From positions 1 through 64,000 of the forward strand of contig DATKSL010000016.1 in assembly GCA_035531675.1 (NCBI GenBank): 64,000 nt of DNA, read 5' to 3'. A program made the position numbers and the translations under genes. The notes under the pieces were generated by a model. The model made no database searches. It was not told the origin of the DNA and saw only the letters and a program-made list of their open reading frames with translations. Below, in pieces: positions 50,432 through 58,890 of the stretch (position 1 is the first letter of the stretch; each line of letters begins with the position of its first letter). The DNA comes from JAJPIG01 sp035531675. Lineage in GTDB: Bacteria; Desulfobacterota; Binatia; Binatales; Binataceae.

Positions 50432-50807
50432 TCAGGTTCGCGTGGTTTTTGTTTCCGGCTTGCCGAACACACCGGCGATGAATGCCAGCAGCACGTTGAC
50501 CTCGGTCCCCGCTCCCAGCGCGCCGGCAAACGACGCCATCTCGGCCAGCTCGCGGCCGATCGGCATAGACCGTACAACCCTCCGCGCCGAGCATGATGCA
50601 GGCGGTGTCCGCGCGATGGCGCAGCACGAGTCCACCCTCGGTCAGATAACGCGAGATGAAGGCGGTCGTGCTCAGATGCAGATTGCGGGCGAGACGCGCG
50701 ATTTCGTATGGATCCGGTGCGATGTGCGCGCCATAACAGCACGACATGCACCGATTGCAAGCGTAGGCGAACTTGCTGTGACGACCGAGCGCGGGTGAAT
50801 CTGCCAC
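50432..50807 (-). pseudogene. YkgJ-family Cys-cluster protein, frameshifted
   Basis: A GTG start at 50807 with GGGAGG 10 nt upstream opens a YkgJ-like sequence (YACNRCMSCCYGAHIAPDPYEIARLARNLHL, then GCTVYADRP). After CTVYADRP the frame departs from the family and stays open to 49656, across the cyclase gene. The expected continuation (CRxxPxGRE) is in the next frame, from about 50570 to a stop at 50432 (PIGRELAEMASFAGALG). A small deletion explains both. It could be a Fe/Zn-binding tailoring protein now lost. Confidence 0.6.
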
Positions 50808-50898
50808 CCGGCGCTACCTCCCGTCGGCCCCGCGCCACAACAATTATAGCGCAATGGAGGCTTCTTAGCCGCCCGGCAGGCTAATAGAATGCCGTACC

Positions 50899-52098
50899 AT
50901 GAAAGCGTTTTCGGCGGAAGCGCGCTTGATACTCGCCTGCTGCGCCGGCGCGCTCAGAGCCGAGCCGGGGGACGCGGATTTGGGGCCCGCTTCGGATCTC
51001 GACTGGCGCCGCGTCATCGACCTGGCGCACGTCGAGGGGGTGCTCCCGTCGGTCCATCGATGCCTGGCCAACAACCCGAGCGGCCGCGTGCCGGAAACTG
51101 CGATGCGCGAGTTGCGGTTCCACTTTGAGGATTTCGCGCTGCGCAATCGGCTGCTGACGCGCGAGCTCGCCCGGCTTACCGCTATCCTCGAAACTAACGG
51201 GCTGTCGCCGATCGCCTACAAGGGTCCGATCCTCGCCCTGACGGCGTACGGTGACGTGGCGATGCGTCAGTTTTCGGATCTCGACCTGCTGGTGCCGCGC
51301 GCCGAGATGGCGAGTGTGGTCAGGCTGCTGGGCGCGGACGGCTACCAACCGGAATCGTCCAACTCCGAAATCGTGACCGACGATTTCTTTCAGGCTTCCA
51401 AGGACGAGTTCGTGAAGCTCGGCTCGAAGCACGTCATCGACCTGCACTGGGAGCTGATGCCGCGTTACTTCCCGTTCGCGCCCGACCCGGAGCACGTCCG
51501 CCGGCGCGCGGTGCGCTTGCGCCATGCCGAGGGCGAGTTCGCGGCGCCCGCGCTGCACGATCAGATGTTGATCGCGTGCGTGCACGGCACCCGGCACGGC
51601 TGGCCGTACCTGGAGACGATCGCCGACGTGGCGGCGCTGCTGCGGATCGAGAACGGCTACGATTGGCCGGCCCTGTATGACGAGGCCGCGGCGCTCGGCA
51701 GCCTGCCGATGCTGTTGCTCGGCATGACGCTCGCGCATCAAGCCCTGGCGGCGCCGATTCCGCAGACGGCGCTGGAGATGGCGCAGCGCGATCCGATCGT
51801 CGCCGCGCTGGCGCCGCGCATCCTCGAGGCGCTGTTCTCCTACCGCGTCGGGGCAGGGGTCTCGCTCTTTTACGATTGGGAAGTGCCGCTGCGCGCTATC
51901 GGGCGGCGCCGCGCGCAGGCCATCTACATTCTGGATCGCACGTTCACGCCGACTTTCGATGATTGGCGGTTCGCACCGCTGCCGCGGCCGCTGTTCCCGC
52001 TCTACTATCTGGTTCGCCCGCTGCGTCTGCTGATTCAACAGACGCCGCGCCTGACATCCGCACTGGGTCGCAGTTTCGGTCACGAGGCCCGCCCATGA
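50899..52098 (+). CDS. nucleotidyltransferase-family lasso tailoring protein
   Basis: 399 residues. The signature AYKGPILALTAYGDVAMRQFSDLDLLVP (near 109-136) is the nucleotidyltransferase motif (G-D then D-x-D) of the family that accompanies lasso kinases. The rest (HWELMPRYFPF, LHDQMLIACVHGTRHGW) is typical of this group. It likely attaches a nucleotide or modifies the phosphorylated peptide, but the reaction is not proven for this group. It overlaps the transporter start by 4 nt (ATGA). Confidence 0.85.
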   Translation: MKAFSAEARLILACCAGALRAEPGDADLGPASDLDWRRVIDLAHVEGVLPSVHRCLANNPSGRVPETAMRELRFHFEDFALRNRLLTRELARLTAILETNGLSPIAYKGPILALTAYGDVAMRQFSDLDLLVPRAEMASVVRLLGADGYQPESSNSEIVTDDFFQASKDEFVKLGSKHVIDLHWELMPRYFPFAPDPEHVRRRAVRLRHAEGEFAAPALHDQMLIACVHGTRHGWPYLETIADVAALLRIENGYDWPALYDEAAALGSLPMLLLGMTLAHQALAAPIPQTALEMAQRDPIVAALAPRILEALFSYRVGAGVSLFYDWEVPLRAIGRRRAQAIYILDRTFTPTFDDWRFAPLPRPLFPLYYLVRPLRLLIQQTPRLTSALGRSFGHEARP

Positions 52099-53882
52099 TG
52101 CGGGCGACCGGCGCCTTCCTGCGCACGCTGCTGGCGGGCTCGCGGGCGTGGATCGCCTTTGCTATCGCGATGATCGTGCTGGCCTCGATGACCGAAGGGG
52201 TGGGCGTGATGCTGTTGCTGCCCACGCTGCAGATCGCCGGCTTGAATCTGACCAACCAGGGCGCGGCCGGCCGCTACACCGTAGCGATACGGCGCGGGTT
52301 TGAATCGATCGGACTCCATCCGACGCTGTTGATGCTGCTCGGAATCTTCGTAGTGTTGGTGGCGGGGCGCGCGTTCCTTTCCCAGCTTCAGATATTGGCC
52401 GCCACCACTGTCGAACAGCAGCTCGAAGATCGGCTGCGCCGGCGTCTGTACGGGGTGATCGTAAATGCCAACTGGCTGTTTGTCTGTCGCAGCCGTTCCT
52501 CGGACTTCACCCACGCGCTGACCGCGGAAATTGAGCGTGTCGGTCTGATGACCTTCAACCTGGTGTTTCTGAGCGCCGACGTGATCCTGAGCCTGGTCTA
52601 CCTGCTGATCGCGTTCCTGTTGTCGGCGCCGATGACCGCGGTGGTGCTGGTCAGCGGCGCAGTGCTCGCGCTGCTGATGCGCGGTCGCACCCACGCCCTG
52701 CATGAGAGCGGCGCCGAGGTTTCGCGCCGCGTGCAGGATCTGTTCTCCGCGACTATCGAGCACGTGCAGAATCTGAAGACCGTCAAAACCTACGGCGCGC
52801 AGGCGCGCAGCGTCGAGCGCTTCGCGATGCTCAGCCAGGGCGCCGCGGCGGCCGGGATCGACGCCGTCCGCCAGCAGAGCCTGGCGGGCGCCTGGTTCGA
52901 GCTCGGCTCCACGCTCGCGATCGGCGCGGTGGTCTATGTTTCGATTCGTGTAATCGCGGTGCCGCCCGCCGAACTTCTGATCCTGCTGTTGCTGTTCGTC
53001 AGGGTGATGCCGCGGTTCATGTCGATCTATAGCGAACTGCGGCAGTTCATCGGCTCGCTGCCGGCCTTCAGTAACGTCATCGCGATGGAGGCGCGCTGCG
53101 CGGCGGCCGGCGAGCCGCCCTCGGCGTCGACCACGCGGCTGCAACTGCGCGGCGCGATCGAGCTGCGCGGCGTCTCCTTCAGTTACCGTGCCGGCGCGGC
53201 GGCGGCGGTGGCCGGCGTCGATCTGCGCATCCCGGCCGGCGGCGTAACGGCGCTGGTCGGCCCGTCCGGGGCGGGCAAGTCGACGATCGCGGACCTGGTA
53301 ATGGGGCTGATGGTGCCGGATACGGGATCGATCGCGATCGATGACCTGGTGCTGAGCCCGGAGCGGGCGCGTGGCTGGCGCGATCAAATCGGCTACGTCG
53401 GCTCGGACAGCTTCCTGTTCCATGAAACCGTGCGCAACAACCTGTTGTGGGCGCGGCCCGGCGCCAGCGAGGAGGATCTGATGGCGGCGCTGCGGCTGGC
53501 GGCCGCCGAGTTCGTCGTTACGCTGGCGGCGGGCCTGGACACGGTGATCGGCGATCGCGGCGCGATGCTCTCGCAGGGCGAGCGGCAACGAATCGCGCTG
53601 GCGCGCGCGCTGTTGCGCAAGCCGTCGTTGCTGATACTCGACGAGGCGACCAACGCGCTCGACTCCGAGAGCGAGGCCCGGGTGCTGCGCGCGATCGATC
53701 GGTTGCGCGGCGAGCTGACGATCCTGCTGATCGCCCATCGGCTCTCGACCATCCGCTGGGCGGACCTGATCCATGTGATCGAAAACGGGCGGGTGGTCGA
53801 ATCCGGCAGCCTGGAATCGCTCAGCGCCCGCCACGACGGCCGGCTGCGCGCCCTGTGCGAGGCGCAGAGCATCACGCTCTAG
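52095..53882 (+). CDS. ABC transporter, lasso-peptide exporter D
   Basis: 595 residues, fused permease-ATPase. Hydrophobic segments start with AFAIAMIVLASMTEGVGVMLLLP, then LMLLGIFVVLVAGRAFL and two further pairs. The NBD has Walker A GPSGAGKST, the signature MLSQGERQRIALARALL, Walker B LLILDEATNALD and the H-loop LIAHRLST. It gives export and immunity. ATG at 52095 overlaps the preceding TGA; a longer frame to 51963 is not coding. It ends the lasso operon. Confidence 0.92.
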   Translation: MMRATGAFLRTLLAGSRAWIAFAIAMIVLASMTEGVGVMLLLPTLQIAGLNLTNQGAAGRYTVAIRRGFESIGLHPTLLMLLGIFVVLVAGRAFLSQLQILAATTVEQQLEDRLRRRLYGVIVNANWLFVCRSRSSDFTHALTAEIERVGLMTFNLVFLSADVILSLVYLLIAFLLSAPMTAVVLVSGAVLALLMRGRTHALHESGAEVSRRVQDLFSATIEHVQNLKTVKTYGAQARSVERFAMLSQGAAAAGIDAVRQQSLAGAWFELGSTLAIGAVVYVSIRVIAVPPAELLILLLLFVRVMPRFMSIYSELRQFIGSLPAFSNVIAMEARCAAAGEPPSASTTRLQLRGAIELRGVSFSYRAGAAAAVAGVDLRIPAGGVTALVGPSGAGKSTIADLVMGLMVPDTGSIAIDDLVLSPERARGWRDQIGYVGSDSFLFHETVRNNLLWARPGASEEDLMAALRLAAAEFVVTLAAGLDTVIGDRGAMLSQGERQRIALARALLRKPSLLILDEATNALDSESEARVLRAIDRLRGELTILLIAHRLSTIRWADLIHVIENGRVVESGSLESLSARHDGRLRALCEAQSITL

Positions 53883-53912
53883 CGTGAATCGATCTGGAGG
53901 CGGAGAAAAAAG

Positions 53913-54632
53913 ATGACCGACTACTTTGTTGTCGAGCGGCGCGGTCCGATCGTCACGATCACGTTCAATCGCCCGGAGAAACGCCATCCGCTCAATGAGG
54001 AAGTGATGCTCGAGCTGGAGCGTCGCGTGATCGCGGTACGTGACGATGCGGAGTTGCGCGTGATGGTGCTGACGTCGACCGGCAACACCTTTTCGGCCGG
54101 CGCCGATCTCTCGTCCACCCGGATGATCGCGGACGTCCGGGAGCGTGAGCGCGCGTTCGTGAGCGCCGCGTCGCGCACCAGCCGCCTGATCGGACGGGTC
54201 AACGAGCTGATCATGAACCTTGAACTGTTCACCATCGCCGGCGTCAACGGCTTCGCGGTGGGCGGCGGATGGTCGCTGGCGCTGGCCTGCGACTATCGGA
54301 TCGCGGTGCCGCAGGCCGAGTTCTGGTTCCCGGAAGTCGACCTCGGATTGCCGCTTGGCGCCGGCACCACCGCGCTCATCACCGCCTGCGTCGGCGCCGC
54401 GCGGGCCCGCGAGATAATCATCACCTGCCGGCGTTATCGGGCCGCGGAGCTGGTTGCGATCGGGTTGCTGAACCGGGTCGTTGCGGAACATGAGTTGCGC
54501 GGCGCGATCGACGAAATGGCGGCCCGGATGGCGCAGCGCAGCCGCTTTGCGGTGGCCGTCTCGAAGGCGCAGATCAACGCCGCGATGACTAATCGGGGAT
54601 TGATCAGAAGCGATCTCTATCCGACCGAATGA
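53913..54632 (+). CDS. enoyl-CoA hydratase/isomerase family protein
   Basis: 239 residues of the crotonase superfamily. Oxyanion-hole segments are TFSAGADLSS (about 62-71) and INGFAVGGGWSLALACDYRIA-like (near 113-132). FWFPEVDLGLPLGAG (about 139-153) carries the Glu position used in hydratases (PEVDLG). GGAGG lies about 13 nt before the ATG. It starts 30 nt after the exporter gene and could be co-transcribed, but its function points to fatty-acid or aromatic acid catabolism. Confidence 0.85.
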   Translation: MTDYFVVERRGPIVTITFNRPEKRHPLNEEVMLELERRVIAVRDDAELRVMVLTSTGNTFSAGADLSSTRMIADVRERERAFVSAASRTSRLIGRVNELIMNLELFTIAGVNGFAVGGGWSLALACDYRIAVPQAEFWFPEVDLGLPLGAGTTALITACVGAARAREIIITCRRYRAAELVAIGLLNRVVAEHELRGAIDEMAARMAQRSRFAVAVSKAQINAAMTNRGLIRSDLYPTE

Positions 54633-54726
54633 AGCATTCAGGCAACGCGCGCGAACGCCATTCGCCGCGGCCCGCCGGACTAGCCGTTTGCCGCGCCGAG
54701 TCCATTGAATGCACGGGAAGGACGAA

Positions 54727-55683
54727 ATGAAGCAGCGCAATTTCCAGATGATCAAAACCAACGGTGTCGTGCTGCGCACCGTGGTCGAGGGTCGCGGACC
54801 GCTGGTCGTTCTGCTGCATGGCTTTCCGCAATGCTGGTACCTGTGGCGCCATCAGATCGATCCGCTGGTCGCGGCGGGATTCCAGGTCGCGGCGCCCGAC
54901 CAGCGCGGCTATGGCGGCAGCGAGCGGCCCGAGCCGATCGAAGCCTACGATATCGTTGAACTCAGCAACGACGTGGCCGGTCTGGCCAGCGCGCTCGGGC
55001 ATGAACGTTTTATCGTCGTCGGTCACGACTGGGGCGCGCCGGTCGCATGGCATACCGCCCTGCTGCATCCCGGGCGAGTGCGCGCGGTGGTCGGGATGAG
55101 TGTGCCGTACAGCCGTTGGCAGGCCGGAAGGCTCACGCGGCAGGAAAATTTCGGCGACCATTTCTGGTACATCGCCTACTTTCAGAAGCCGGGCGTGGCG
55201 GAAGCCGAACTCGAAGCCGATATCCGAAAATCCTTGCGGATGATCTACTACTCGATCTGCGGCGAAGCGCCGAAAGGATTGTGGTCGGTGCGGAAGCCGG
55301 CCAGCGCCGGGTTCCTCGAGGGACTGATCGATCCAGCGTCGATGCCAGCGTGGCTGAGCGAGGAAGATCTCGACTACTACGTCGCACAATATCAACGCAG
55401 CGGCTTTCGCGGACCGCTCAACTGGTACCGCAACATCGATCGCAACGTCGAGATTACCCCGCAGCTCGAAACCGCGAAGATTGAACAGCCCGCGTTCTTC
55501 ATCGCCGGCAGCAAAGATCCGGTGCTCTCCTTCGCTGGCGGCGGATGGCTGGCGCACATGGATCAACGGCTGACGCAGCTGCGCGGCAAGCTGATTGTCG
55601 AAGGCGCGGGACACTGGGTGCAGGCGGAGGCGCCGACGCCGGTCAACGAAGCGCTGATCGGGTTTTTGAAGAGCGTACCGTGA
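54727..55683 (+). CDS. alpha/beta-fold epoxide hydrolase
   Basis: 318 residues from ATG 54727 (AAGGA 5 nt upstream). Features are HGFPQCWYLWRHQ (oxyanion HGxP, about 31-43), the nucleophile Asp101 in VVGHDWGAPVAWH, and AGSKDPVLSF with the charge-relay Asp and GAGHWVQAEAP with the catalytic His. The Asp nucleophile plus WYLWRHQ mark soluble epoxide hydrolases, distinct from esterases (Ser). The lid Tyr residues are not assigned. A haloalkane dehalogenase is less likely. Confidence 0.88.
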   Translation: MKQRNFQMIKTNGVVLRTVVEGRGPLVVLLHGFPQCWYLWRHQIDPLVAAGFQVAAPDQRGYGGSERPEPIEAYDIVELSNDVAGLASALGHERFIVVGHDWGAPVAWHTALLHPGRVRAVVGMSVPYSRWQAGRLTRQENFGDHFWYIAYFQKPGVAEAELEADIRKSLRMIYYSICGEAPKGLWSVRKPASAGFLEGLIDPASMPAWLSEEDLDYYVAQYQRSGFRGPLNWYRNIDRNVEITPQLETAKIEQPAFFIAGSKDPVLSFAGGGWLAHMDQRLTQLRGKLIVEGAGHWVQAEAPTPVNEALIGFLKSVP

Positions 55684-55820
55684 TAGCGCATCGCGTTTCG
55701 ATATTTTTCATTCACGGTTCGAGCCGCGGGCCCGGATCGAGTAGGATAGGGCAAGTTGCTGCGATAGATGCACGCGCCGGATGGCGTAATCGAACATTGA
55801 TGGAAGGAGCGACTTGAGCC

Positions 55821-56267
55821 GTGTCATACCGACGCATCCTTTGTCCGATCGACTTCGACGAAAATTCCGCTCGCGCGCTGGAGGAAGCGGCTGGGGTGGC
55901 GAAACTCGCCCGCGCCAGTCTCTGTCTGATGCACGTCGTCCGCGTCAACCCCATGGGTCGGGAAGGTCTGCTGGTGGGACAGCTCTACGAGTCAGAAATC
56001 CAGTCGGCCCGCGAGAAACTGGCCGCGCTGGCCAGGGAAAAACTTGACGGGATCGATCATCAGATCGTGGTCGAGGTGGGAGAGCCGGCGATGCTGATCC
56101 TCGCGATCGAGGACAAGATCGGCGCCGACCTGGTGGTGATGGCGACGCACGGCCGACGCGGGATCGCGCGCCTGGTGCTGGGAAGCGTTGCCGAGCGGGT
56201 TTTGCGCGAGTCGCGGGCGCCGGTGCTGACGGTGCGGCCGCCTGCGGATGCGGCCCGCTCTGCATAA
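55821..56267 (+). CDS. universal stress protein, UspA family
   Basis: 148 residues starting GTG. RRILCPIDFDENSARALEEA at the N-terminus, DLVVMATHGRRGIARLVLGSVAERVLRESRAPVLTVR near 100-140 with the G-2x-G-9x-G-S ATP-binding motif. It lies before phosphoketolase and a proton ATPase, as in many stress or anaerobiosis clusters. Confidence 0.9.
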   Translation: MSYRRILCPIDFDENSARALEEAAGVAKLARASLCLMHVVRVNPMGREGLLVGQLYESEIQSAREKLAALAREKLDGIDHQIVVEVGEPAMLILAIEDKIGADLVVMATHGRRGIARLVLGSVAERVLRESRAPVLTVRPPADAARSA

Positions 56268-56393
56268 TAAGCAGCGAACAGATCTTCGCTGCGGTTACGT
56301 CCGCCCTGGCAGTTCGCCGCGCAGCAACGCGGCCTGGTTAGAAATACGCATTCCTCGCAACTGAGACGCAATATCCAGAAGCAGGAGACGGCT

Positions 56394-58838
56394 ATGACGA
56401 CCCCCACCGGTCAATCGGAAACAGTCCACGAAGACCCGGCCATCAGCGCTTATGGCGCGGCACGCTCAACGATCAAAGATACGCCGTTGAGCAGCGACGA
56501 ACTGCGCAAGATCGATGCGTACTGGCAGGCCAGCCTCTACCTGTGCATGGGGATGCTGTACCTCAGGGATAATCCGTTGCTCCGCGAGCCGCTCAAGCTG
56601 GAGCACATCAAGCCGCGACTGCTTGGTCACTGGGGATCGGACGCCGGTCAGTGCTTCACGTACATCCACTTCAACCGGCTAATCAACAAGTATGATCTCA
56701 ATGCGATCTATATTTCGGGACCGGGTCACGGCGCGCCGGCGGTTCTGTCGCAAGCTTATCTCGAAGGTACCTACTCCGAAGTTTATCCGGAGAAGAGCGA
56801 AGACGTGCCGGGGTTGCAGCGCTTCTTCAAGCAGTTCTCTTTTCCCGGGGGCATCGGCAGCCACGCCACTCCTGAAACGCCCGGCAGTATCCACGAGGGC
56901 GGTGAGCTGGGTTACAGCGTCTCGCACGCCTTCGGCACGGTCTTCGATCATCCGGATCTGATCACATTGGTGATGGTGGGCGACGGAGAGGCCGAGACCG
57001 GTCCGATGGCTACCAGTTGGCACAGCAACAAGTTCCTCAATCCGATCACCGACGGCGCGGTGCTGCCGGTGCTGCATCTGAACGGCTACAAGATCAACAA
57101 TCCGACCCTCCTCGCCCGCATCAGCCACGAGGAGTTGGAGTCGTTGTTCGTCGGCTACGGTTACACCCCTTATTTCGTTGAGGGCAGCGAACCGGCGAGC
57201 ATGCATCAGGCGATGGCCGCCACCCTGGAACATTGCGTGCTGGAGATCCGCAAGGTCCAGGAAGAGGCGCGCCGCACCGGGCAGGCGTTCCGGCCGCGCT
57301 GGCCGATGATCATCCTGCGCAGTCCCAAGGGCTGGACGGCACCCAGGAAAGTGGACGACCACTACCTCGAGGGCTTCTGGCGCGCGCATCAGATTCCCAT
57401 CACCGACGTCGCGACCAACCCGGGCCATCTGAAACTGCTGGAATCGTGGATGCGCGGTTACCAGCCGGAGGAGCGTTTCGATCAGCAAGGACGGCTGATT
57501 CCCGAACTGAAGGCGCTGGCGCCCAAGGGGACTCGGCGCATGAGCGCCAATCCCGTCGCCAACGGCGGACTGCTGCGCCGTCCTCTGGACATGCCCGACT
57601 TCCGCAAGTTCGCGGTCGAGGTCAGGAAGCCCGGAACGACGGTGGCAGGGAACGTTCCCACGCTGGGGGTTTTTCTTCGCGAGGTGATGCGGCTCAACCA
57701 GCAGAACTTCCGCGTCTTCGGGCCGGATGAGACCCAATCCAACAAGCTCGAGGCGATCTACGAAGTCGCCAAGAAAGTCTGGTTGGCGGAGTATTTCCCG
57801 GAAGACGCCGACGGCGGCGAACTGGCGCTCAAGGGCCGGGTCATGGAGATGCTCAGTGAACATACGGTGGAAGGATGGCTGGAAGGTTATCTGCTGAGCG
57901 GCCGGCACGGATTCATCAACAGCTATGAGCCGTTCATCCACATAATCGATTCGATGTTCAACCAGCATGCGAAGTGGCTGGAGAAGTGCAGGGGACTGGC
58001 GTGGCGGGCCGACGTGGCATCGCTCAACCTGTTGATCACTGCGCTGGTCTGGCGCCAGGACCACAACGGCTTCACGCATCAGGATCCCGGGTTTCTCGAC
58101 GTGGTCGCGAACAAGAGTCCCGGCGTCGTGCGCATCTACCTGCCGCCTGACGCCAACTGCCTGTTGTCGGTGGCCGATCACTGCCTGCGAAGCGTCAACT
58201 ACGTCAACGTCACGGTGGCAGACAAGCAGACCCACCTGCAGTATCTGCAGATGGACGAAGCCATCGAGCATTGCACCAAGGGCGCGGGTATCTGGGACTG
58301 GGCCGGCAATGATCAGGGAGCCGAGCCCGACGTGGTGATGGCGAGTTGCGGCGACGTGCCGACCATGGAGTCGCTGGCGGCCACGGCCCTGCTGCGCCAA
58401 CATCTGCCGGATGTAAAGGTCCGGTTCGTAAATGTCGTGGATCTGTTCAAGCTGCTTCCGCATACCGAACATCCCCACGGTATGACCGACCGTGAGTTCG
58501 AGGCGCTGTTTACTGCCACCCAGCCGGTGGTTTTCAATTTCCATTCGTACCCATGGCTGATCCATCGGCTCACCTACCGCCGGCCCGGCCAGCATCACAT
58601 TCATGTGCGCGGCTACAAGGAAAAGGGGAACATCAATACCCCGCTGGAGCTGGCGATCCGCAACCAGACCGACCGTTTCAGCCTCGCCATCGACGCCATC
58701 GATCGGATTCCTCGTTTACTGGACGTGGCGTCCGGCTTTCGGGAGGCGCTGCTCAATGAGCAGATCGAATGTAAGAACCATGCCTACGAATTCGGTATCG
58801 ATCGACCAGACATCCCGGACTGGAAGTGGCCTTTCTAA
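56394..58838 (+). CDS. xfp: xylulose-5-phosphate/fructose-6-phosphate phosphoketolase
   Basis: 814 residues, full length. The ThDP site GDGEAETGPMATSWHSNKFLN is near 195-215, preceded by SGPGHGAPA (about 104-112) and GSHATPETPGSIHEGGELGYSVSHAFG (about 155-180). The C-terminal domain (LHYLQMDEAIEHC-type and VVMASCGDVPTMESLAA) is as in other phosphoketolases. It makes acetyl phosphate directly from sugar phosphates. The upstream gene is a Usp, the downstream a proton ATPase. Confidence 0.96.
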   Translation: MTTPTGQSETVHEDPAISAYGAARSTIKDTPLSSDELRKIDAYWQASLYLCMGMLYLRDNPLLREPLKLEHIKPRLLGHWGSDAGQCFTYIHFNRLINKYDLNAIYISGPGHGAPAVLSQAYLEGTYSEVYPEKSEDVPGLQRFFKQFSFPGGIGSHATPETPGSIHEGGELGYSVSHAFGTVFDHPDLITLVMVGDGEAETGPMATSWHSNKFLNPITDGAVLPVLHLNGYKINNPTLLARISHEELESLFVGYGYTPYFVEGSEPASMHQAMAATLEHCVLEIRKVQEEARRTGQAFRPRWPMIILRSPKGWTAPRKVDDHYLEGFWRAHQIPITDVATNPGHLKLLESWMRGYQPEERFDQQGRLIPELKALAPKGTRRMSANPVANGGLLRRPLDMPDFRKFAVEVRKPGTTVAGNVPTLGVFLREVMRLNQQNFRVFGPDETQSNKLEAIYEVAKKVWLAEYFPEDADGGELALKGRVMEMLSEHTVEGWLEGYLLSGRHGFINSYEPFIHIIDSMFNQHAKWLEKCRGLAWRADVASLNLLITALVWRQDHNGFTHQDPGFLDVVANKSPGVVRIYLPPDANCLLSVADHCLRSVNYVNVTVADKQTHLQYLQMDEAIEHCTKGAGIWDWAGNDQGAEPDVVMASCGDVPTMESLAATALLRQHLPDVKVRFVNVVDLFKLLPHTEHPHGMTDREFEALFTATQPVVFNFHSYPWLIHRLTYRRPGQHHIHVRGYKEKGNINTPLELAIRNQTDRFSLAIDAIDRIPRLLDVASGFREALLNEQIECKNHAYEFGIDRPDIPDWKWPF

Positions 58839-58890
58839 GGGCTCGTGGCCGCGCGACCGAAAGACGTAAATAAAGGGAGGGGCGCGGGAC

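Larger units (their letters stand above)
42684..53882 (+). other. lasso-peptide (RiPP) biosynthetic gene cluster
   Basis: An 11-kb locus: methyltransferase-PqqD fusion 1, small ORF, precursor A, HPr-kinase-like K, then on the opposite strand PhyH dioxygenase and B2. Methyltransferase-PqqD fusion 2, B1 (PqqD/RRE), cyclase C, a broken YkgJ gene, a nucleotidyltransferase and exporter D follow. The full A-B1-B2-C-D core plus kinase and nucleotidyltransferase is the composition of paeninodin-type lasso clusters. The methyltransferase fusions and the dioxygenase are additions. Confidence 0.88.

Noticed and set aside
49656..50807. 383-residue frame from the YkgJ start through the cyclase
   Set aside because: Only the first 70 residues are protein-like; the rest is antisense to cyclase C, so a frameshifted YkgJ gene is more likely.
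52080..54779. 899-residue minus-strand open frame
   Set aside because: Antisense to exporter D and the enoyl-CoA hydratase; composition is Arg/Gln/His-rich shadow sequence typical of the opposite strand of GC-rich genes.
56679..58604. 641-residue minus-strand open frame
   Set aside because: Antisense to phosphoketolase, which has clear family motifs.
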